NCBI RefSeq assembly: GCF_009617875.1
Contig: NZ_BLAV01000001.1
Coordinates: 620,001 to 684,000 of the forward strand
Direction of reading: 5' to 3'
Source: Prolixibacter sp. NT017
GTDB lineage: Bacteria > Bacteroidota > Bacteroidia > Bacteroidales > Prolixibacteraceae
Length of the DNA stretch: 64,000 bases
Below the pieces are notes generated by a model. That model saw only the letters and a list, made by a program, of their open reading frames with translations. It was not told where the DNA came from and made no database searches. A program made the position numbers and the translations under genes. Shown piece after piece: positions 9,033-15,533 of the stretch; the first letter of the stretch is position 1, and the number at the start of each line of letters is the position of its first letter.

Positions 9033-9200
9033 CGCTAACACGGTACATATTGCAGGGGGGGTTGGTGGTATGCCAACTGCGCCCCGATTGGTCGGGGCTC
9101 GTTTCGCAGTTCCGTGTCCTTCGGACGGGAACGCTCTTCCCCCGAAAATTCGGGGCCGAAGCGTCGGAACGCCCCGACAACTTACAAGTGACCGTTGTGC
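9033..9200 (+). repeat. attC-like site D
   Basis: R'' CGCTAAC at 9033-9039 and R' GTTGTGC at 9194-9200 enclose 168 bp. It has the same outer arms as site B (GGTACATATTGCAGG / CGACAACTTACAAG) and an extra inverted GCCCCGATTGGTCGGGGC hairpin in the centre. An upstream reading-frame extension through this site is not counted as coding. Confidence 0.72.
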
Positions 9201-9225
9201 GGCATTAGAAAAAAAAGAAAAATTA

Positions 9226-9711
9226 ATGGACGAATACGAAGGATATTTTGCGGACTGTTATGCATTAACTGATAAAAGGACTGAATCTTTTATTAAAGAA
9301 TTCCTTGACCATTTCGTTCCGGAAAGAAGAGAGACGGCAGACGAATATGAAGTTCCTCAATATGAGAACAACCCTGTTGAGAATTTCAAAACAGCTCATG
9401 AAGCTGTAAAATTCTTAGTTGAGAATAAATCAATTAAACACAGCCTATATTGGGCAAACCCTATAAAATCAGAATTAAGGGGAGCTGAGATTTTCTTCAC
9501 AGACGATGGCTATGTAATCATGGGAATTTTTTGTGAGACAAAATATCCCAACACGGAGATTGAAGACAAGATTTTTAAGGAAATCAAAGAATTTTGCGGG
9601 AATGACGAAGGTTATATAACCTATGAAGACACTCCGCCTCACAACAGCAAAGAATTTAGAGAAAAAATAAAATTAATTGAAAAAGCACGAAAGCACAACA
9701 CACGGTCATAG
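9226..9711 (+). CDS. Hypothetical acidic protein, cassette 5
   Basis: A 161-residue soluble protein starting at the ATG at 9226 (MDEYEGYFADCYALTDKRTE). A longer in-frame extension to 9070 runs through the attC-like site and is rejected. The sequence shows an N-terminal helical region, then 'AEIFFTDDGYVIMGIFCETK' (two strands) and a helix, as in small immunity-type or SMI1-unrelated alpha/beta proteins; no family is claimed. The last residues and the TAG stop lie inside the next attC-like site (R'' at 9693-9699), as often seen for compact cassettes. Confidence 0.6.
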   Translation: MDEYEGYFADCYALTDKRTESFIKEFLDHFVPERRETADEYEVPQYENNPVENFKTAHEAVKFLVENKSIKHSLYWANPIKSELRGAEIFFTDDGYVIMGIFCETKYPNTEIEDKIFKEIKEFCGNDEGYITYEDTPPHNSKEFREKIKLIEKARKHNTRS

Positions 9712-9830
9712 TGCATGCGGTTTCTTTTTAACTGGCAAAATCTTATTCCGTATGCTGTCGTTTTCGGCTTGACAGTCTCCACTTCGTGGGACAGTCAACC
9801 GCACGACACCCCACCGCGGGAACGTTAGGC
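9693..9830 (+). repeat. attC-like site E, last of the array
   Basis: R'' GCACAAC at 9693-9699 and R' GTTAGGC at 9824-9830. Arms GTGCATGCGGTTT and AACCGCACGACACC pair. The centre contains a GACAGTCTCC...GGGACAGTC hairpin. No matching R'' (GCCTAAC) follows before the minus-strand rpiB, so the next cassette is missing. Confidence 0.65.
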
Positions 9831-9944
9831 GGTCGAAACGACCCGGTATCGCTTCCCGCTTGAACGATGCTTTGGTTACATTCTTTTTTGCGAAACGCAC
9901 ACTGCTTTTGTCCTATTCCCGGATGACTTTGCGCCTTCCTGCTG

Positions 9945-9978
9945 AAAAAAAAGCTTCCCGTTAACAGGAAGCCTTTTT
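9945..9978 (-). terminator. Bidirectional terminator after rpiB
   Basis: GCTTCC (9953-9958) and GGAAGC (9967-9972) form a stem with an A-run on the left and CTTTTT on the right, so it works on either strand. It serves rpiB on the minus strand and marks the chromosomal side of the cassette array. Confidence 0.75.
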
Positions 9979-10006
9979 AGCCTATATCCAACTATTTTGA
10001 ACCGAC

Positions 10007-10462
10007 TTATTTCTTCATCTCGTAGTCGAGAATTTTGTCCAACCGTCTTGCATGGCGCTCTTCTTCGGTAAAATCGGTTGCCAGCCAGAGTTTGATGACT
10101 TCTTTGATTTCGTCCATTGTCAGAAAACGGGCTCCAAGTGAGAGTACGTTGGCGTTGTTGTGCACGCGCGACAAGGTGATGATGTCGGTTGAACCGCCGT
10201 AATAAAGCGCTGCCCGTACGCCTTTTACTTTGTTGGCCGCCAGTGCTTCGCCCTGACCGGAACCACCCAGCACAATGCCTTTGTTTTCCAATGGTTTTTC
10301 GGCTACTTTCTCGGCTGCCGGAATAATGAAATCGGGGTAATCATCCTGTGCGTCATAGGTGTGTGGACCCACATCTTCAAAATCAAGGTTCATCTCTTTC
10401 AGGAACTCGCCGATCTGTTTTTTTAGCTCGAATCCTGCGTGGTCAGATGCCAGGTAAATCAT
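10007..10462 (-). CDS. rpiB: Ribose-5-phosphate isomerase B
   Basis: A 151-residue RpiB/LacA-family protein with 'SDHAGFELK' at the N-terminus and 'GGSGQGEALAANKVKGVRAAL' in the middle. The enzyme interconverts ribose 5-phosphate and ribulose 5-phosphate in the pentose phosphate pathway. The E. coli-type active-site cysteine (GCGTG) is replaced by glycine, and a glutamate (E72) sits in the next loop, which is the arrangement known from Mycobacterium tuberculosis RpiB, where that glutamate is the base. Normal length. Monocistronic, with its terminator at 9945-9978. Confidence 0.92.
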   Translation of the reverse strand: MIYLASDHAGFELKKQIGEFLKEMNLDFEDVGPHTYDAQDDYPDFIIPAAEKVAEKPLENKGIVLGGSGQGEALAANKVKGVRAALYYGGSTDIITLSRVHNNANVLSLGARFLTMDEIKEVIKLWLATDFTEEERHARRLDKILDYEMKK

Positions 10463-10580
10463 TTGTGTGTGTTTTTAATTTTTAGCTGAGCAAATTTAGG
10501 AATTTTTTCAAGGTGGCGGCGATTGTTTTGTCAGCGGCCCGGCTTCATGACGATAGGTTAACAATACCTCAAATACTCAC

Positions 10581-11516
10581 TTAGCTTTCCAGCTCTTTTA
10601 ATTTCCCGACCACATATTTTACGGCATCTTCCGGTTGGGTAGGCGTAAAGCCAAAACGTTGCTCGAATTTGGTGCTGTCGAAAACATAGTCGCGATCGTT
10701 CTGGTAGTTCATCTCTTTCAGCTCCCGCATGATGGGCATGAAAAGTCCAATGACTCCCAGCATCCAACCGGGAACGACGGTAAACTTAGGCTCAGTGTTC
10801 AGCGCTTTGGCAAAAAGCCCAATCCAGTCTTTTCCGGTTAACCGGGAATGATCGGTGGGTAAATGCCAGACCTGGTTCCATACATCGGGGGCATTGCCGA
10901 GCATCGCGGTCGCTTTGGCTGCATCGGGAACGAATGTATATTGATGCACTTTGTTGGCATCGGCCAACCATTGTGCCTTTTTCCCTTTGGCCAGGTTTTT
11001 ATACACCATCTCGACCGGAACGCTGTTGGTCAATCCAAGGAAATCGGCCGAACGCGCGATGAGGGCGGTGAGTCCACCGGAGGCCGTTTCATCCTGCAAT
11101 TGCTGGGCAATCTGGCGGCGAATCTCCCCTTTCTTACTGGTTGGCCGGATGGGAGTTTCTTCAGTCATGTAGCCCAATGCATCCCGGTCATACATGTAGA
11201 TATTATCGAAGAAAACCAGTTTGGCATTGTGTTTCTTGCAGGCGGCAATCACGTCGGTCATAACTTGTGGCCATACTCTACGCCATACCTTGATGTCGTA
11301 CGGAAATCCGACTACGAGGTAAACAACGTCGGAGCCTTTCACTGCTTCATCGATGCTTTCGGCTTTGGTCAAATCGGCCGGGAAAAGCTCGTCTCCGGCA
11401 TTCACTCTTACCGGGTTCCGGCTTACCAACCGGATTTTGTCGGTGTAAGCCAAAAGTTCTTTCGCGAGGTCAATGCCAATGGCACCTCCTGCGCCTAAAA
11501 TGGTTTGCATGGTCAT
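10581..11516 (-). CDS. NAD(P)-dependent epimerase/dehydratase-type SDR
   Basis: A 311-residue extended/atypical SDR. The N-terminal 'ILGAGGAIG' is the GxGGxxG dinucleotide site. A strand ending in 'VYLVVGFPYD' and an active-site region 'FFDNIYMYDRD...' follow, with a substrate domain at the C-terminus. It lacks a clean YxxxK next to the expected serine (there is Y-M-T-E-E-T), so it could be an atypical SDR of the NmrA or sugar-epimerase kind. Substrate unknown. It lies 118 bp upstream of rpiB on the same strand and could be co-transcribed with it. Confidence 0.8.
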   Translation of the reverse strand: MTMQTILGAGGAIGIDLAKELLAYTDKIRLVSRNPVRVNAGDELFPADLTKAESIDEAVKGSDVVYLVVGFPYDIKVWRRVWPQVMTDVIAACKKHNAKLVFFDNIYMYDRDALGYMTEETPIRPTSKKGEIRRQIAQQLQDETASGGLTALIARSADFLGLTNSVPVEMVYKNLAKGKKAQWLADANKVHQYTFVPDAAKATAMLGNAPDVWNQVWHLPTDHSRLTGKDWIGLFAKALNTEPKFTVVPGWMLGVIGLFMPIMRELKEMNYQNDRDYVFDSTKFEQRFGFTPTQPEDAVKYVVGKLKELES

Positions 11517-11632
11517 TCGTTTATAGGTTACATACTGTCTTCATTCTGCATCCGGATTCGATGCTTTCGGATTAAAACCGAAAAATGAAATCTTTGTTCA
11601 GTATCACCTTGTAATATGCAATTTTCCATCTC

Positions 11633-12259
11633 CTATGATTCAAGTAGTTCCTGAAATTTCTCCAAAAACTGTCCAACGTGATAGCCGTCCATCAGTCCAT
11701 GGTGTACGGATATCGACACCGGCATCAGCAATTTGCCATTTTTTTCACGATACTGACCGAATGAGATTTTCGGAACAGAATCTTTTCGCGCATTGTGACG
11801 GGCGTGGGTTAATGCCGTAAAGTTGATCCACGGTATCGACGAATAGTGAATGACGTCGATGCGACTGGTTTGCTCATCAAAGCAAATTCCTTCCAGTTGT
11901 TGAACCCGTTCGATTTCGGGTAAGGCTTCGGCAACAAAGGCTTTCAGATCTTCCCGGTAGGGCATGAAGGTAAAGCCGAATGTGTGGTCGTCGCGGGCAA
12001 CGGTTGAGGAGGCATGGACTTCATCAAGAATAACCACCTCGCCGTCAATAATCCGGTAGCGGAAAGGCTCTGTCAGGTTGGCGGCCTGAAGCGATTGATA
12101 GAGGTACCAGACGAAAAACGGAATGCCGTGCTCTTTCGCTTTCCGGTAGGCAACGGTGCAATCGACTTCGCTAACGATGCTGAAGAAGGGTTCATCGAAC
12201 TGACTGAAAAAGGCGAAATGTTCGCGCCGGTTCCAGTTGGAGAGATCAATTTTATTCAT
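11633..12259 (-). CDS. Chloramphenicol acetyltransferase-like protein (CatA fold)
   Basis: A 208-residue protein with the CAT family hallmark 'SVHHGLMDGYHVG' near the C-terminus: the second His is the catalytic base and the Asp is structural. 'NWNRREHFAFF' near the N-terminus is also typical. Family members acetylate chloramphenicol with acetyl-CoA, but many chromosomal Bacteroidota homologues have no proven resistance role. Its start overlaps the end of the HAD gene by 8 bp, so the two are translationally coupled, which suggests a metabolic rather than an acquired resistance function. Confidence 0.85.
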   Translation of the reverse strand: MNKIDLSNWNRREHFAFFSQFDEPFFSIVSEVDCTVAYRKAKEHGIPFFVWYLYQSLQAANLTEPFRYRIIDGEVVILDEVHASSTVARDDHTFGFTFMPYREDLKAFVAEALPEIERVQQLEGICFDEQTSRIDVIHYSSIPWINFTALTHARHNARKDSVPKISFGQYREKNGKLLMPVSISVHHGLMDGYHVGQFLEKFQELLES

Positions 12260-12950
12260 GGCTTAAAAGTTCCGGGATTTCACTGAGCTTTTCGATTTCA
12301 CGGTAGTATTTTGTATCCAGGTTGTGCCTGGCAACCTCCTCGTGTTGCCACGTCGTGTGATAGGGCACGTGGATTCCAAATCCGCCGAGTTTGACGACAG
12401 GAATGATATCGGAAGGCAGGGAATTGCCTACCATCAAAAACTCTTCCGGTTCGATATCGAGATGGTGAAGCAACTTTTCGTAGTCATCTTCTTTCTTGTT
12501 GCTCATAATTTCGATGTGGTGAAAAAACGGATTTAAGCCGGATTTGAACAGCTTTCGCTCCTGGTCGAGCAAATCGCCTTTGGTAGCCAATACGAGTTTA
12601 TATCGGTTTTGAAGCGAGGCAAGAACGGACTGAACGCCGTCGAGCAGTTCAATTGGCTTATCGAGCAGTGTTTTTCCCAAGCGGATGATTTCTTGCAGAA
12701 CGGATGGTTCCAATCGGTTTTCCGATATTTTCAGGGCTGTTTCCATCATCGAAAGGGTAAATCCTTTGGCTCCGTAACCATAAAGCGGGAGGTTTTCTAT
12801 TTCGGTTTGGAATAGGACTTTTCGAGTTTCCTCTTCCGGAAGGTAAGCCGTTAATAAGTTGCAAAATTGTGTTTCTGTTTCCTGGTAATACGGTTCATTC
12901 ACCCACAGGGTGTCGTCGCCGTCAAAGGCAATTACTTTAATGTTCTTCAT
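12252..12950 (-). CDS. HAD-superfamily hydrolase
   Basis: A 232-residue HAD phosphatase. Motif I is DGDDTLW (nucleophile Asp at the N-terminus of strand 1), motif II is 'LVLATKGD', a lysine lies at 'MSNKKEDDY', and motif IV is 'VGNSLPSDI'. A helical cap of roughly residues 18-95 makes it a type C1 (YjjG-like/haloacid dehalogenase) member. The substrate is probably a small phosphorylated metabolite or nucleotide. First gene of a two-gene unit with the CAT-like acetyltransferase. Confidence 0.87.
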   Translation of the reverse strand: MKNIKVIAFDGDDTLWVNEPYYQETETQFCNLLTAYLPEEETRKVLFQTEIENLPLYGYGAKGFTLSMMETALKISENRLEPSVLQEIIRLGKTLLDKPIELLDGVQSVLASLQNRYKLVLATKGDLLDQERKLFKSGLNPFFHHIEIMSNKKEDDYEKLLHHLDIEPEEFLMVGNSLPSDIIPVVKLGGFGIHVPYHTTWQHEEVARHNLDTKYYREIEKLSEIPELLSHE

Positions 12951-13013
12951 TTCTAAGTTTCATTCCTGCCGGGATTTTAATAACAGTCCCGCGGTTTTCA
13001 ATTTATACCGTTT

Positions 13014-13979
13014 TTACTCGGTTTTTGTTTGGTAATCTTCTACCGAAAATGGCATTTGGTAAATCCGGCTCAACCCGTTTTCGAACTGATAGAACTCGTC
13101 TTCAAGCGCTTCCAGCGTCTGTGGCCGGTCGAAATATTTCCGGACATTGCTGCTTTCACTCGTGAAATATAAAGTTTGTGTATGGCCATCGACAAACGGA
13201 CAATAATCGAGCTGTTCGCTGTTAATTTCTGGCCCCATGTTTTGTGCAGGCTGCCATTTTCCATCGCTTCCGCGGAAAGCGATGTACAGATCGCCGCCGC
13301 CGTTGTCATCTTCCCTTCCAAAAGACGAAAAAATCAGGTAGGATTCGTCGGGAGCGATGAACGCGTTGAATTCGTAACCATCAGTGTTTACTTCGGCCGG
13401 AAGTGCAACGGGCCGGGAAAAGCCTTTCTTGCTGTAACGACTGACAAAAATATCTTCCTTGTCGGTATTTTCGTTCGGTGTGGTTGTAAAATATACATCG
13501 CCCTTGTTCGTTACCGAAGGGTAAAACTCGTTTCCGTCGGAATTGAGGGGCGCACCCGGATTGATTGGTGCCGACCATTCAGCATCCGGGCTTTTTCGTT
13601 CGACATACCATATATCCCAGTCCTTAGGCTCGTTGATGGTATCATGCAGCGGACGTTGTGAGGCAAAAAAGAGCTTTAGTCCATCGGGTGAAAAGGCTGG
13701 CTCCAAATCGTTGTACTGACCTGAGAATGGAGCAACGACCGGTTCGCTCCACTCATCACCATCCTTTTTAATGACGATGATGGCATAAAATTCCTTCCGG
13801 AAGGAAGAAACCGAGAAATAGATTTCGGAGCCGTCGGGAGAAATGGCTACATCACGAACATTAGGGAAACGGGCCATTAATTCCGGCATAAAAGGAACGA
13901 TTTCCTCCGATGAGTCCTGTGTGTGTCCTGTAATACTAATTCCAGTCAACAGGACGAGAAGAAGAAGCATTTTTTTCAT
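13014..13979 (-). CDS. Secreted PD40/WD40-like beta-propeller protein
   Basis: A 321-residue protein with a signal peptide (MKKMLLLLVLLTGISITGHTQ). Repeated 'SPDGxxIYF', 'AFSPDGLKLFFAS' and 'DIWYVER' blades match the PD40 (TolB-type) propeller repeats. Such proteins in Bacteroidota are periplasmic or outer-membrane associated and often accompany OmpA-like modules or sensors; neither is fused here. Function unknown. Single gene, with a GTTTAGT-containing leader. Confidence 0.82.
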   Translation of the reverse strand: MKKMLLLLVLLTGISITGHTQDSSEEIVPFMPELMARFPNVRDVAISPDGSEIYFSVSSFRKEFYAIIVIKKDGDEWSEPVVAPFSGQYNDLEPAFSPDGLKLFFASQRPLHDTINEPKDWDIWYVERKSPDAEWSAPINPGAPLNSDGNEFYPSVTNKGDVYFTTTPNENTDKEDIFVSRYSKKGFSRPVALPAEVNTDGYEFNAFIAPDESYLIFSSFGREDDNGGGDLYIAFRGSDGKWQPAQNMGPEINSEQLDYCPFVDGHTQTLYFTSESSNVRKYFDRPQTLEALEDEFYQFENGLSRIYQMPFSVEDYQTKTE

Positions 13980-14350
13980 CGATGAAGTTTGTTTAGTGGT
14001 TTGAATTCAGTAGACCATTTTGTAATGGCCTTAGGTTAATTAACTTTATGCTCTGATAAAGATAAGGCTTCCGGGAACTATTTTCCCGGAGTGAACGGGA
14101 ATTCTTTTGGGAGGAATGCCACGACTTTTTATCTTTAATCTCCCTTTTGGGAAGAATGCTACCAACAACCTGATTTCCTTTTGTCCGGACCTTCGTCCTG
14201 ACTTCTTAGCCATTGCGGCTGAACCGTTGACTTCAGTTATACGTTCTGAGTTTAGCTTAAATTGAAACTTCATATTACGTTGCAGCGCATGCAAATTAAG
14301 CTGATCCATTGTTTGTGTGCACGATGCAGTGGAAAAATTAAAATGTTATT
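13980..14350. other. Intergenic region, nothing recognised
   Basis: The two opposite-strand frames in this stretch have unconvincing composition. Some imperfect inverted segments are visible (GGGAACTATTTTCCCGGAG, TTTTGGGAGGAATGC repeated as TTTTGGGAAGAATGC 48 bp later), possibly a decayed repeat. A TTTG at 14312-14315 may belong to the promoter of the following aldo/keto reductase. Confidence 0.4.
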
Positions 14351-15292
14351 ATGTTCATACGAAGAATTCATAACACGGACTTGAGTGTTACTGCCGTTGG
14401 GCTGGGAACATGGGCCATGGGAAACGATTTTTTCGGCCATGTCGATGACAGTGAATCGATATATGCGCTTCGGGCCGGAATAGATGCGGGAATTAATTTG
14501 ATTGACACAGCTCCTGCGTATGGAGCCGGTCACGCAGAAGAGGTGGTTGGAAAAGCCATTAAAGGCTATCGCGACCAGGTGGTGGTGGCGACCAAATGCG
14601 GAATCGTTCGAACGAAAGATGATTTCGTCAAAAACCTGAAGCCGGAATCGGTCATGAAAGAGATTGATGATTCGCTTCGTCGCCTGAATACCGACTACAT
14701 CGATTTGTACCAACTACACTGGCCTGATCCCGATACCCCGATTGAAGATACGCTGGAGGCGATTGAGAAAATCAAAAAAGCGGGGAAATTCCGTTATTTG
14801 GGTGTTTCCAACTTTACGCCTGAGCAGATGGATGAGGTCAGAAAGATTACTCCGCTCGTTAGCCTGCAGCCTCAGTACTCTATGCTCGAGAGGAGCATAG
14901 AGAAAGATGTGGTTTCCTATTGCCAGGAAAACGGATTGGGAATTATTTCGTACGGAACATTGGCAGGGGGCCTGCTGACCGGAAAATTTAAAGAGATTCC
15001 TACTTTCAAAGAAGGTGATTTCCGGGACAAGTTTTATAACTACTACCAGGAACCGGAATGGTCGAAAGTGCAAAAGGTCATCAAGGTTTTGAAGTCAGTT
15101 GCCCGGGAGCATAACAAAACCGTTGCACAGGTGGCCATTAACTGGACATTTAGTCAGTTGGGAATCACTTCAGTTTTGGTGGGAGCGAAGAGCGACAAGC
15201 AAGCTCGTGAGAATGCAGAAGCCTGCAGTTTCACTTTGACCTTAGATGATTTGCAAAAAATCAATAAAGCCATCCGGGAGAATCTTGATTGA
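14351..15292 (+). CDS. Aldo/keto reductase
   Basis: A 313-residue (alpha/beta)8 NAD(P)H-dependent oxidoreductase. The catalytic tetrad is visible: D52 and Y57 in 'NLIDTAPAYGAGHAEEVVGKA', K82 in 'VVVATKCG' and H123 in 'DLYQLHWPD'. The C-terminal 'VLVGAKSDKQARENAEA' is the cofactor-phosphate loop. Closest to the YajO/IolS-type bacterial AKR group. Substrate not deducible. Monocistronic and followed by a strong terminator. Confidence 0.93.
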   Translation: MFIRRIHNTDLSVTAVGLGTWAMGNDFFGHVDDSESIYALRAGIDAGINLIDTAPAYGAGHAEEVVGKAIKGYRDQVVVATKCGIVRTKDDFVKNLKPESVMKEIDDSLRRLNTDYIDLYQLHWPDPDTPIEDTLEAIEKIKKAGKFRYLGVSNFTPEQMDEVRKITPLVSLQPQYSMLERSIEKDVVSYCQENGLGIISYGTLAGGLLTGKFKEIPTFKEGDFRDKFYNYYQEPEWSKVQKVIKVLKSVAREHNKTVAQVAINWTFSQLGITSVLVGAKSDKQARENAEACSFTLTLDDLQKINKAIRENLD

Positions 15293-15315
15293 GAACACAT
15301 ATAATCATACAAATG

Positions 15316-15347
15316 AAAAAAGCGCCCTGCTCAGAGGCGCTTTTTTT
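15316..15347 (+). terminator. Terminator of the aldo/keto reductase gene
   Basis: AGCGCC-loop-GGCGCT stem followed by seven Ts, 30 bp after the stop codon. A-rich on the left side, so it may also act in the other direction. Confidence 0.88.
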
Positions 15348-15463
15348 ACACTTCAAATGTAAATTAACAGTCAATCAAAAAGTGAAAAAATCGAGTTGTC
15401 TAAAACTTCTTCCTTGTATTTGTTAATCAATGAAAATCAAAAATTTTCTCTTTAAGCATTTGG

Positions 15464-15510
15464 AGAAAAGGTATTCCCTGGCAAGAGATACGCAGGGAAA
15501 CACCTTTTTA
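15464..15510 (-). terminator. Terminator of the GH3 gene
   Basis: GGTATTCCCTG and CAGGGAAACACC pair across a short loop, with A-rich sequence to the left, which is a U-run for the minus-strand transcript of the glucosidase ending at 15534, and CCTTTTTA to the right. Confidence 0.75.
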
Positions 15511-15533
15511 TTACTAATCGCTTTACCTAAAAC

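Larger units (their letters stand above)
5483..9824 (+). mobile_element. Integron-like gene cassette array (no integrase in window)
   Basis: Five units each carry one plus-strand gene followed by a long imperfect inverted repeat. Junction triplets G^TT lie at 5482, 6293, 7455, 8420, 9194 and 9824. Left junction and right-end sequences of the same unit are reverse complements: GTTGTAGCAC/GTGCTACAAC, GTTAGCGGT/ACCGCTAAC (8-9 nt), GTTAGGCAAC/GTTGCCTAAC, GTTGGCG/CGCTAAC (one mismatch) and GTTGTGC/GCACAAC. In integrons this happens because the last bases of an attC travel to the front of the inserted cassette. The genes are AT-rich and start soon after the junction. No tyrosine recombinase lies nearby, so this would be an attC cluster lacking an integrase (CALIN-type). 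Confidence 0.75.

Noticed and set aside
9070..9225. N-terminal extension of the cassette 5 protein
   Set aside because: It is the translation of the attC-like site D; the ATG at 9226 gives a normal start after the junction.
11633..12259. CAT-like gene as an acquired resistance gene
   Set aside because: It overlaps a HAD gene in an ordinary two-gene unit with matching composition and no mobile element nearby.
14046..14713. Two minus-strand frames around the start of the aldo/keto reductase
   Set aside because: One is antisense to the reductase and the other lies in a poorly structured spacer; neither looks like a protein.
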